Positions 1 to 7,287 of a stretch of DNA of 7,351 nucleotides are shown here, piece by piece. Under the pieces are notes generated by a model. It made no database searches. It worked only from the letters and a program-made list of their open reading frames with translations, and was not told the origin of the DNA. A program made the position numbers and the translations under genes. This stretch comes from Kocuria sp. (GTDB taxonomy: Bacteria; Actinomycetota; Actinomycetes; Actinomycetales; Micrococcaceae). The stretch is from NCBI GenBank assembly GCA_030453435.1, contig JAKDKI010000111.1:1-7351 (forward strand), read 5' to 3'. Position 1 is the first letter of the stretch. Every line of letters starts with the position of its first letter.

Positions 1-65
1 CGGGGATCAGGTGGTGTGGCTGCTCTGGCACGGGAGATACGCCTCTTCCATATGAACGGTGTGCT

Positions 66-109
66 CCGGTGGTTGCTCGGTAGACCACCACCGGTCGGTG
101 GTGCCCGAG
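66..109. other. Overlapping, mutually exclusive hairpins
   Basis: CCGGTGGT (66-73) pairs perfectly with ACCACCGG (87-94). Alternatively CACCACC (86-92) pairs perfectly with GGTGGTG (97-103) around a GGTC loop, with an outer CTCGG/CCGAG stem (76-80 with 105-109). The central segment cannot pair both ways at once. No U-run follows, so a simple intrinsic terminator is not supported. It would lie in the leader of the candidate leftward transcript. The pairing is seen; any switching role is inferred. Confidence 0.45.
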
Positions 110-136
110 GAATGTCTCTCCGCGGGCGGACGTGGT

Positions 137-156
137 GGCCTTATTCCCATAAGGCC
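137..156. promoter_or_regulatory. Perfect 8-bp inverted repeat, operator-like
   Basis: The arms GGCCTTAT and ATAAGGCC are perfectly complementary around a TCCC centre. The repeat lies over the spacer and -10 region of a candidate leftward promoter, which is where a dimeric repressor would typically bind. No T-tract follows on either strand, so an intrinsic terminator is unlikely. I do not recognise it as the site of a named regulator. The symmetry is seen directly; the operator role is inferred. Confidence 0.5.
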
Positions 157-168
157 GTACTGTGTCAA
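140..168 (-). promoter_or_regulatory. Candidate leftward sigma-70-type promoter
   Basis: On the minus strand there is a consensus -35 TTGACA (168-163), a 17-nt spacer and a weaker -10 AATAAG (145-140). Transcription would start near 133 and run out of the left edge. A possible reading start downstream is GTG at 31-29, preceded by GGAAGAGG at 49-42, but only about ten codons are visible. The perfect -35 and ideal spacing support it; the poor -10 and the unseen gene limit confidence. Confidence 0.35.
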
Positions 169-259
169 TAGTCTAATGAGGCGGGCAGCACCTGGCCAGT
201 CCACCCCGACCGCTCGGTAGGTTTTTTGTGCCGCTCACGACAGGCCCTCAGTGGAGTAC

Positions 260-1754
<1,495 letters not shown>

Positions 1755-1782
1755 CAAGGTCTTTCCTCGGGGGTTTTCTCGC

Positions 1783-1867
1783 CGGGGCTTATTGAGAATG
1801 ATTAGTGATATGCTCTCCGCAGATCACATGCAATCCATTCTCAATAAGCCCCGTGTGATGAGAATGA
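1783..1867. promoter_or_regulatory. Zur-type operator array before the metal importer operon
   Basis: Two 18-bp arms, CGGGGCTTATTGAGAATG (1783-1800) and its exact reverse complement (1836-1853), enclose a 35-nt centre. Each arm ends in TGAGAATG, and a third copy lies at 1859-1866, just before the ribosome binding site. The segment 1793-1807, TGAGAATGATTAGTG, fits the left half and core of actinobacterial Zur boxes (TGAAAATGATTTTCA-like); the right half is degenerate. The array occupies the promoter and leader of a metal importer, and a Zur gene lies downstream. The repeats are seen; Zur binding is inferred. Confidence 0.65.
1809..1814 (+). promoter_or_regulatory. Candidate -10 box of the importer operon
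   Basis: TATGCT fits the actinobacterial TANNNT -10 pattern and lies directly next to the best zinc-box-like site (1793-1807). No good -35 is visible at the normal distance (CTTATT at 1788 gives a 15-nt spacer). Transcription would begin near 1820, so a repressor bound to the flanking sites would block it. Confidence 0.4.
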
Positions 1868-1885
1868 CCCGAAGGAGATGATTCC

Positions 1886-2881
1886 GTGTCCGCACGCGTC
1901 CAGGGCGTATCCGCCCGCCCGTTCGTCCGTTCCGCCGCTGCCGTCACTGCGTTGAGTGCTCTGGTGCTCACGGGCTGCTCGGCGAACTCGGGCGATGTTC
2001 AGGAAGGTGACGCCGCGGCGTCGGACGGGGACAAAGTCACCGTGGTGACCTCGACCAACGTTTATTCGGATCTCGTGAAGCAAGTCTCGGGGGACCAGGT
2101 GGAGGTCACGCCCATCATCGACTCCGCTGCGCAAGATCCCCACTCGTACGAGGCCTCCCCGCAGGATCGCCTGACCATCGAGAAGGCGGATGTGGTGATC
2201 CTCAACGGCGGCGGCTATGACGCGTTCATGGAGGACATGACCACGGATTCGCAGAAGGTCGTCAACGCCGTGGATGTGTCCGATCTAAAGGGCAAGGACG
2301 AGGCCGCTGAAGAGCACGACCACGCGCACGAGGAAGAGGGCCAGGATGGTCATCACCACGAACCCGGTGGTTTCAACGAGCACGTCTGGTACGACCTGGA
2401 CACGGTTCAGAAGCTGACGGACCGCATTGCCGAACAACTGGGCGAGGTCGACCAGGACAATTCCAAGCAGTACACCGACAACGCGGCCAACCTCAACGGC
2501 GAGCTGTCGGGAATGAAGGAAGACCTTGATGCGTTGGAGGCCTCGGGTGGTTACGTGGCCACCGAGCCGATGCCGGGATATCTCTTGCAGGACGCGGGAC
2601 TGCACGATGACACCCCCGCTGACTTCATGACCGCCATCGACTCGGAATCGGACGTGGCCCCCGCCGTCATGAAGGAAACTACGGACCTGGTCACGAGCGG
2701 TCACATTGATCTGCTCGCGTTCAACCAGCAAACGTCAACCGGACAGACCAAACAATTGCGCAAGGATGCCGAGAATTCGGGCGTGAGCGTGGTGGAATTC
2801 TCAGAGACCCTTCCTGACGACAAGAACTACCAGGAATGGATGCGGGACAATATCGACCGCGTCTCCCAGGCAGTGAAGTAA
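1886..2881 (+). CDS. znuA: Metal ABC transporter substrate-binding lipoprotein (ZnuA/PsaA family)
   Basis: This 331-residue extracytoplasmic lipoprotein captures a divalent metal, probably zinc, and delivers it to the permease encoded downstream. The GTG start has a strong GAAGGAG site 8 nt upstream. A signal peptide (1-30) ends in the lipobox LTGC, giving lipidated Cys31. The mature protein fits the cluster A-I (SBP family 9) fold. Expected metal ligands are His86 (DPHSYE), His166 (NEHVWYD) and, by position, Glu227 (TEPMPGY). A fourth may be Glu307 (EFSETLP). A His/Glu-rich loop (about 142-159) lies just before His166, a hallmark of zinc binders. The Glu at the third position is more like manganese-type PsaA/MntC, so zinc versus manganese is not settled by sequence. 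It is the first gene of an operon; the ATPase starts 7 nt after its stop. Confidence 0.9.
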   Translation: MSARVQGVSARPFVRSAAAVTALSALVLTGCSANSGDVQEGDAAASDGDKVTVVTSTNVYSDLVKQVSGDQVEVTPIIDSAAQDPHSYEASPQDRLTIEKADVVILNGGGYDAFMEDMTTDSQKVVNAVDVSDLKGKDEAAEEHDHAHEEEGQDGHHHEPGGFNEHVWYDLDTVQKLTDRIAEQLGEVDQDNSKQYTDNAANLNGELSGMKEDLDALEASGGYVATEPMPGYLLQDAGLHDDTPADFMTAIDSESDVAPAVMKETTDLVTSGHIDLLAFNQQTSTGQTKQLRKDAENSGVSVVEFSETLPDDKNYQEWMRDNIDRVSQAVK

Positions 2882-2888
2882 TCGCCGT

Positions 2889-3794
2889 ATGACTCTTCCC
2901 ACCAAGGTGGCACGAACCATTCACACTCCAGAGGCCCAGCCCGCCACTCACACCGCGCCGTGGTCCGCCCCCGCGGTTGCCGGGCAAACGGACAAAGCGG
3001 TGGTTGAACTCAGGAACGCGGAACTCGCCTTCGGGGACCGCGTCCTGTGGCGTGACCTCGACCTGACCATTCGCGAAGGGGAGTACTTCGCCGTGCTCGG
3101 TTCGAACGGGACCGGCAAGACCAGCTTCCTCAAAGTGCTTCTCGGCCTACTTCCGCTGACGCGGGGGACGGTCTCCGTGACGGGTGAGCGCCCCGGTGTG
3201 GCGTCGCGGCACGTCGGGTACGTCCCCCAGCAACGCGGTTTCTCACCCCGCACTCCGTTGCGCGCCAGAGATCTGGTGGCACAGGGCATCGACGGGCACC
3301 AGTGGGGCATCAGGCTCCGTCGCCGTGCCGTCAACGAGCGCGTGGACGAACTCCTCGAAAAGGTTGGGGCCAGCGATTATGCCAACGCGCCGGTCGGGTT
3401 GCTCTCCGGCGGTGAGCAACAGCGACTGCGCATTGCCCAGGCCCTGGCCACGGACCCGCAAGTCCTGCTGTGTGACGAGGCGCTGCTGTCGCTGGATCTC
3501 AATCACCAGTACATCGTGAGCGAGCTGGTCAATCAGCAGCGGGTCGACTCGGGCAGTGCCGTGGTGTTCGTGACCCACGACATCAATCCCATCATCGATC
3601 ACGTGGACCGCATCCTGTACCTGGCCGGCGGTTCTTTCAAGATCGGCACCCCCGATGAAGTTATGCGTTCCGAGGTGCTCTCCGAGCTCTACGGGGCGAA
3701 GATCGAGGTGCTGCGCAGTAACGGTCGCATCATCGTGGCGGGCCGCCCGGACAACACCCACCACATTTCGTCCCAGGAAGGTCTCATCCCGTGA
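2889..3794 (+). CDS. znuC: Metal ABC transporter ATP-binding protein (ZnuC-like)
   Basis: This cytoplasmic ATPase powers the importer. It contains Walker A GSNGTGKTS (71-79), the Q-loop in VPQQ (112-115), the ABC signature LSGGEQQR (172-179), Walker B with Asp196-Glu197, D-loop SLD (201-203) and the H-loop His230, so it should be active. At 301 residues it is longer than many family members because of a roughly 37-residue N-terminal extension rich in Ala, Thr and Pro and a C-terminal tail after about 275. The ATG has no clear Shine-Dalgarno sequence but lies 7 nt after the znuA stop, which suggests translational coupling. An in-frame GTG at 3000 would start right at the domain and is a possible alternative. 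The stop overlaps the permease start. Confidence 0.9.
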   Translation: MTLPTKVARTIHTPEAQPATHTAPWSAPAVAGQTDKAVVELRNAELAFGDRVLWRDLDLTIREGEYFAVLGSNGTGKTSFLKVLLGLLPLTRGTVSVTGERPGVASRHVGYVPQQRGFSPRTPLRARDLVAQGIDGHQWGIRLRRRAVNERVDELLEKVGASDYANAPVGLLSGGEQQRLRIAQALATDPQVLLCDEALLSLDLNHQYIVSELVNQQRVDSGSAVVFVTHDINPIIDHVDRILYLAGGSFKIGTPDEVMRSEVLSELYGAKIEVLRSNGRIIVAGRPDNTHHISSQEGLIP

Positions 3795-4765
3795 TCCCCG
3801 CAGCCGTTGATTGGGATTCGATCGTCAGCTCCGTGTTCGTCTTCGACAACTACGGTGAGCTGCTGGTCCTGCTGAGCAACTCGTTGTGGGCCGGCGCCCT
3901 CCTCGGATTGGTGGGTGGGTTGGTCGGCACGTTCGTGATGATGCGCGACCTGGCCTTCTCCGTGCACGGCATTGCGGAGCTCTCCTTCGCGGGAGCGGCC
4001 GCCGCACTGCTGATCGGCGCGGACATCGTGACCGGTTCCCTGCTGGGCTCGGTCGTGGCGGCGCTGATCATTGGGTTCATGGGTTTGCGCGCCCGGGACA
4101 GCAACTCGTTCGTGGGCGTGCTGATGCCCTTCGGACTGGGTCTGGGCATCCTGTTCTTGTCCCTCTACGAGGGCCGTTCCTCCAATAAGTTCTCCCTGCT
4201 GACCGGTCAGATCGTGTCCGTGTCCCCGGTGCAGCTGACGTCCATGATCGTGCTGTCCATCGTGGTGGTGGTCGGGCTGTTGATCGTGTGGCGCCCGCTG
4301 ACGTTCGCCAGCACCGATCCGGTGGTTGCGGAGGCCCGCGGGCTCCCCGTGCGCACCCTGTCCATCGTGTTCATGGTGCTGCTGGGCATTTCAGTGGCCA
4401 TGTCGGTGCAGATCGTGGGGGCGCTGCTCGTGCTCGCCCTGTTGATCACCCCGGCGGCGGCCGCCATGAATCTCACGGTGGCTCCGGCGAGGATCGTGGT
4501 GCTGTCGGTGGTGTTCGCGGAGCTGTCCATCGTGGGCGGCATCCTGTTGGCGCTGGGTGGATCCATTCCGATCAGTCCCTACGTGACCACCATTTCGTTT
4601 GCGATCTGGCTTTTGACCCGCGTGATTCGCGGCATCAAGGAACGCGGTTCATCCTACCGTCCCGGCAACTCAGAAAAGCACCCGCACGGCGGCGGGCAGA
4701 ATCCGAACCTGCACGGGCAGGGGGCCCAGGGGCTCCCCGTCTCCGTGAGCAACGTGCGCGGGTAA
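3791..4765 (+). CDS. znuB: Metal ABC transporter permease (ZnuB-like, ABC-3 family)
   Basis: This 324-residue inner-membrane protein forms the transmembrane channel of the importer. It has about eight hydrophobic segments between residues 22 and 277. Family-typical stretches include MRDLAFSVHGIAELSFAGAA (51-70), the Gly-rich GVLMPFGLGLGILF (109-122) and VGALLVLALLITPAAAA (209-225). The GTG start overlaps the ATPase stop (GTGA) and is preceded by AGGAAGG, 9 nt away. The hydrophobic core ends near 280. The last 31 residues are Gly/His/Asn-rich and hydrophilic, and lie entirely in the antisense of the convergent kinase gene. This suggests an older stop was lost and translation now reads into the neighbour. 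Specificity is inferred from the binding protein and nearby zur. Confidence 0.9.
   Translation: MIPAAVDWDSIVSSVFVFDNYGELLVLLSNSLWAGALLGLVGGLVGTFVMMRDLAFSVHGIAELSFAGAAAALLIGADIVTGSLLGSVVAALIIGFMGLRARDSNSFVGVLMPFGLGLGILFLSLYEGRSSNKFSLLTGQIVSVSPVQLTSMIVLSIVVVVGLLIVWRPLTFASTDPVVAEARGLPVRTLSIVFMVLLGISVAMSVQIVGALLVLALLITPAAAAMNLTVAPARIVVLSVVFAELSIVGGILLALGGSIPISPYVTTISFAIWLLTRVIRGIKERGSSYRPGNSEKHPHGGGQNPNLHGQGAQGLPVSVSNVRG
4670..4765. other. 96-bp convergent overlap of permease and lipid kinase genes
   Basis: The plus-strand permease reading frame and the minus-strand kinase frame share these 96 bp tail to tail. The kinase side carries the conserved DGE motif and family-typical C-terminus, so it is the constrained frame; the permease side has no recognisable family sequence. 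No intrinsic terminator is visible between the genes, so their transcripts should be complementary here. Confidence 0.85.
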
Positions 4766-5635
4766 ATCCTCTGACGGGGTCTCGTGCGGGATCACGGTCA
4801 CCGAGGTGACGGGTTCAAGCGCGACCTCCGCGAGGTTCTCGTGAGTCTTCAGCAGTAATCGCGGCAACAGGAACAAGAGCCGCAGCGGGCGCGCATCGGA
4901 TACGGCAAACAGTTCGGCCTGTCCGTCCCGATGGTTCGCACGCGGCACGATGGTGAGGCCGCCCCCGTACGAGGACGTGTTGGTCACCGACAAGAACGTG
5001 GCCCGGCGATCGATCAGGCTCCGAGCGCCGTCGGCGGTGGTGCAGTCGATGGTGTAGTCACGAGAGGTGAGCCGCAGAATTTCCCACACGAGGGCCACCG
5101 CGTATTTGGCGGAGACACGGATTCTGCTCCAGCGGTTGGCTCTGGCATTGACGCGCGCGTCCAGGCCCAGGCACACGGTGGTCGCGCACACGTGCGAGGT
5201 GCCGTCCGCGCAGTCCACAGCCAAGAGATCCATGTGCTCGGGCGAGGTTTCCAGGCCGCGCAACACCCTGCCGGCGGCGCGTTCGGTGTCCCGGGTGGGA
5301 ATCCCGCAGAACCTGGCCAGATCATTGCCGGAACCGGCGGGGATCAGACCGAAAGCGACGTCCACGCCCTGTGCACCCACGGCGCGCAGCACCTGAAGAA
5401 CCAGGTGGGCCATGCCATCCCCACCCACCGCCACCACGGCGGCCACGTGCAGCGCCCTGGATCGCAGTGTGTCAGTCAGCCGCTCCGAAAGTTCCCGCGC
5501 GGAGGGGGCATCAAGATAGACGGTGGTGTAGCCGTCCGCCGCGAAAATGCCGCGGGCGCGATCACAGGCTTCGCGAGCCAGGGGAGAGGCCCCGTTGCGG
5601 ACCAGAAGGATGTCGCGGGGACGGTCGTCTACCAC
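4670..5635 (-). CDS. Diacylglycerol kinase family lipid kinase
   Basis: This 321-residue soluble, DgkB/YegS-type kinase would use ATP to phosphorylate diacylglycerol or a related lipid at the cytoplasmic face of the membrane. The nucleotide-binding GGDG motif is at 71-74 (VAVGGDGMAHL). The family motif GLIPAGSGNDLAR is at 96-108, YGGGLTIVPRANHRDG at 223-238 and the conserved C-terminal DGEPLGPLP at 299-307. The usual N-terminal NP-x-S-G motif is degenerate (RNGAS, 14-18). It starts at a GTG 2 nt after the zur stop with no clear ribosome binding site, so it is probably co-transcribed and coupled with zur. Its last 31 codons plus the stop overlap the permease gene on the other strand. The true lipid substrate cannot be read from sequence. 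Confidence 0.88.
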   Translation of the reverse strand: MVDDRPRDILLVRNGASPLAREACDRARGIFAADGYTTVYLDAPSARELSERLTDTLRSRALHVAAVVAVGGDGMAHLVLQVLRAVGAQGVDVAFGLIPAGSGNDLARFCGIPTRDTERAAGRVLRGLETSPEHMDLLAVDCADGTSHVCATTVCLGLDARVNARANRWSRIRVSAKYAVALVWEILRLTSRDYTIDCTTADGARSLIDRRATFLSVTNTSSYGGGLTIVPRANHRDGQAELFAVSDARPLRLLFLLPRLLLKTHENLAEVALEPVTSVTVIPHETPSEDLPAHVAHGDGEPLGPLPVQVRILPAAVRVLF

Positions 5636-5637
5636 CG

Positions 5638-6057
5638 TCAGCGTGACTCGCGCGCGCAGTTACCGCAGATGCCGGTGATCTCCACCGTGTGGTCCACATC
5701 CGTGAACCCGTGCTCCGCCGCGGTGTCATCGGCCCACTGCTCGATCGCGGGCGCTTCCAGTTCCACGGCGGCACCGCACGAACGGCACACCAGGTGGTGG
5801 TGATGGTGTTCGGCCTCGCACCGGCGGTAAATGGCCTCGCCCTCAGCGTTGCGCAGGACATCCACCTCGCCCGTGTCGGCCATGGACTGCAGAATTCGGT
5901 ACGTGGTGGCCAGGGACACGGACTGGCCCTCATCCTGCAGACGGCGATGCAGATCCTGGGTGGAAATGAAATCCTCGAGGCTCCGCAGTGCCCCCGCAAT
6001 GGCCCGGCGCTGCTTGGTATTGCGCACCTCGGGTTGCCCGGTGGTTTGTGTGCTCAC
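5638..6057 (-). CDS. zur: Zinc uptake regulator, Fur family (Zur)
   Basis: This 139-residue dimeric repressor would bind DNA when zinc-loaded and shut off zinc uptake. The N-terminal winged helix (about 10-75) contains the recognition segment SLATTYRILQSMADTGEVD (48-66). The C-terminal domain holds the metal sites: Cys91/Cys94 and Cys131/Cys134 for structural zinc, Asp66, Cys80 and His85/His87 matching a sensing site like that of Mycobacterium tuberculosis FurB/Zur, and a five-His run (84-88). The start is placed at GTG 6057 because GGAAGGG lies 6 nt upstream; a GTG at 6072 would add five residues but put the ribosome binding site inside the gene. Probable target: the operator array before the importer operon. 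It is followed closely by the lipid kinase gene and is divergent from the hydrolase gene. Confidence 0.9.
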   Translation of the reverse strand: MSTQTTGQPEVRNTKQRRAIAGALRSLEDFISTQDLHRRLQDEGQSVSLATTYRILQSMADTGEVDVLRNAEGEAIYRRCEAEHHHHHLVCRSCGAAVELEAPAIEQWADDTAAEHGFTDVDHTVEITGICGNCARESR

Positions 6058-6063
6058 GCCCGT

Positions 6064-6070
6064 CCCTTCC
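6064..6070 (-). promoter_or_regulatory. Ribosome binding site that sets the zur start
   Basis: On the minus strand GGAAGGG sits 6 nt before the GTG at 6057-6055. This is the best ribosome binding site near zur and favours the 139-residue form over the longer frame beginning at 6072. Confidence 0.75.
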
Positions 6071-6090
6071 ACGTGCTTGCTTCTTCAACC

Positions 6091-6096
6091 ATGCTA
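6091..6096 (-). promoter_or_regulatory. Candidate -10 box for zur-dgk transcription
   Basis: TAGCAT on the minus strand (6096-6091) fits TANNNT and would start transcription near 6085, leaving a leader of about 28 nt that contains the zur ribosome binding site. No convincing -35 is seen. It lies within AACC-GTTAGCAT-GGTT, a short 4-bp-arm symmetry. No TGAGAATG-type zinc box is visible, so autoregulation is not supported by sequence. Confidence 0.35.
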
Positions 6097-6126
6097 ACGG
6101 TTCGCATCTACGGGCTGTTCCCGGGC

Positions 6127-6132
6127 TAGGCT
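6127..6132 (+). promoter_or_regulatory. -10 box giving a leaderless hydrolase mRNA
   Basis: TAGGCT lies exactly 6 nt before the ATG at 6139, and no Shine-Dalgarno sequence precedes the ATG. This is the spacing expected when transcription begins at the A of the start codon. The -35 region is not clear. A direct repeat CGGGCT (6111-6116 and 6122-6127) lies just upstream. Confidence 0.5.
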
Positions 6133-6138
6133 GAAGAC

Positions 6139-6795
6139 ATGTTGTTGACCAAGTTCACACACTCGTGCGTCCGGCTGGAGAAGAACGGCACATCCCTGGT
6201 GATCGACCCCGGGTCCTTCTCTGAAGTTGAGGAAGCCCTGGAGGGCACCCACCTGGTGCTCATCACCCACGTGCACCCGGACCACTACGACGCCAAGCGA
6301 CTGACCGCGGCGCTCGCGGGAGACCCCGAGCTGAACATCTACGCGCCACAGTCGGTCATCGACGAACTCGCGGAGGCCTCGGGGGAGGCCGCCGGTAGGT
6401 TGCACGCCGTCACCGCGGACTCCACGCTGTCGCTGGGCCCGTTCGAGGTAAAAACCTTTGGCGGCCAGCACGCCCTGATCCACCCGCTGATTCCCACGGT
6501 GGACAACGTGGGTTTCGTCATCGACGACGCCGTGTTCCACCCCGGCGACTCCTTCACCGTTCCGCACGGGCTCACCGTGCCCACCGTGCTGGTTCCGCTG
6601 CACGCCCCGTGGTCCAAGATGTCCGAGGTCATTGATTTCATCATCGCCACCCGGGCCACCAACGTGTACCAGATCCATGACGCGCTGCTCTCCGACATCG
6701 GGTTCGGCATTGTGGAGAAGCAGGTGGCCAAGTTCTCCGAGATGTACGGCACGCAGTACCGCCACCTGGAACCCCGCGAGTCCGTGGAGGTCTAG
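6139..6795 (+). CDS. Metallo-beta-lactamase-fold hydrolase (UlaG-like)
   Basis: This 218-residue cytoplasmic protein belongs to the metallo-beta-lactamase superfamily, in the group related to UlaG and often annotated as a Zn-dependent hydrolase. The metal-binding HxHxDH motif is at residues 44-49 (HVHPDH). Further likely ligands are His111 or His115 (GGQHALIHP), Asp137 (HPGDS) and a C-terminal His, probably His180 (QIHD) or His155. All the elements for a two-metal site appear present. The N-terminus MLLTKFTHSCVRLE matches the usual first strand of the family, supporting the ATG. No signal peptide is seen. The substrate cannot be deduced; UlaG acts on ascorbate-6-phosphate lactone, but no ascorbate pathway genes lie here. 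It is divergent from zur, with a separate promoter. Confidence 0.85.
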   Translation: MLLTKFTHSCVRLEKNGTSLVIDPGSFSEVEEALEGTHLVLITHVHPDHYDAKRLTAALAGDPELNIYAPQSVIDELAEASGEAAGRLHAVTADSTLSLGPFEVKTFGGQHALIHPLIPTVDNVGFVIDDAVFHPGDSFTVPHGLTVPTVLVPLHAPWSKMSEVIDFIIATRATNVYQIHDALLSDIGFGIVEKQVAKFSEMYGTQYRHLEPRESVEV

Positions 6796-6825
6796 TCGGT
6801 TTCGCCAACCCACAGGACCGAGAAG

Positions 6826-6841
6826 TTCGATCGAAAGGAAG
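6826..6841 (+). promoter_or_regulatory. HIT gene ribosome binding site next to a 10-bp palindrome
   Basis: The ribosome binding site AAAGGAAG (6834-6841) precedes GTG 6847. The perfect palindrome TTCGATCGAA (6826-6835) touches its 5' edge. The ribosome binding site supports the chosen start; the palindrome is short and may be chance. Confidence 0.5.
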
Positions 6842-6846
6842 TCACC

Positions 6847-7272
6847 GTGAGTTCAGTTTTCACCAAGATCATCGAGGGCGAACTGCCCGGCCGATTCGTG
6901 TGGTCGGACGATCAGTGTGCCGGGTTCCTGTCCATTGCTCCGCTCGCGCAGGGACACGTCCTGGTGGTGCCCAAGGAAGAGATCGACTCCTGGCTGGACC
7001 TGCCCGATGAGTTGGCAGCGCACCTGATGACCGTGTGCAAGACCGTGGGCCAGGCCATCGACGAGGTCTTCTCACCCAGGCGAGTGGGCCTCATGATCCA
7101 GGGCTTCGAGGTGCCCCACGCGCACCTGCACGTGTGGCCCACCAACACGATCGAAGAATTCGATTTCGACCGGGTGGACAAGGATCCGGACCCTGAGGTC
7201 ATGGAAGAGACGGCCCGCAAGGTTCGGGCCGCACTCGTTGCCGCCGGCCACGAAGCCAACGTGCCCGAATAA
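6847..7272 (+). CDS. HIT family nucleotide hydrolase/transferase
   Basis: This 141-residue cytoplasmic protein has the full histidine triad HAHLHVWP (91-98), with His91, His93 and His95; by family analogy the third of these, His95, is the nucleophile forming a nucleotidyl intermediate. The N-terminal IIEGELPGRFVWSDD and the central GHVLVVPKEE (36-45) are also typical of HIT proteins of the Hint/actinobacterial type. Substrates in this family are usually phosphoramidates or sulfates of AMP, or dinucleoside polyphosphates; the real one here is unknown. The GTG start has the strong AAAGGAAG site. The gap to the preceding hydrolase gene is 51 nt with no terminator, so the two may be co-transcribed. 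The frame is complete, ending just before the low-complexity window end. Confidence 0.9.
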   Translation: MSSVFTKIIEGELPGRFVWSDDQCAGFLSIAPLAQGHVLVVPKEEIDSWLDLPDELAAHLMTVCKTVGQAIDEVFSPRRVGLMIQGFEVPHAHLHVWPTNTIEEFDFDRVDKDPDPEVMEETARKVRAALVAAGHEANVPE

Positions 7273-7287
7273 CAGCGCCACCGGTGT

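Noticed and set aside
7..51. Minus-strand 14-codon reading frame from ATG 51, possible leader peptide
   Set aside because: The ribosome binding site is poor (GGAG about 13 nt away), there is no run of regulatory codons and no conservation information; too weak to call.
1..171. Plus-strand open frame running in from the left edge to TAG at 169-171
   Set aside because: The roughly 56 codons have no recognisable family features and overlap the hairpins and palindrome; it looks like chance openness in GC-rich sequence.
209..226. ACCG/CGGT symmetry followed by six T, terminator-like
   Set aside because: The usable stem is only about 3-4 bp with a tiny loop, too weak for an intrinsic terminator.
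1783..1853. The 18-bp inverted repeat as a guaB1 terminator
   Set aside because: The loop is 35 nt and no T-tract follows; the zinc-box half-sites and -10 inside it fit an operator better.
4931..5803. 290-codon plus-strand frame opposite the kinase and zur genes
   Set aside because: It spans two recognised minus-strand genes, has no domain features and has shadow-like composition.
6094..6813. 239-codon minus-strand frame opposite the hydrolase gene
   Set aside because: It is antisense to a gene with a clear HxHxDH motif and has no recognisable protein family features.
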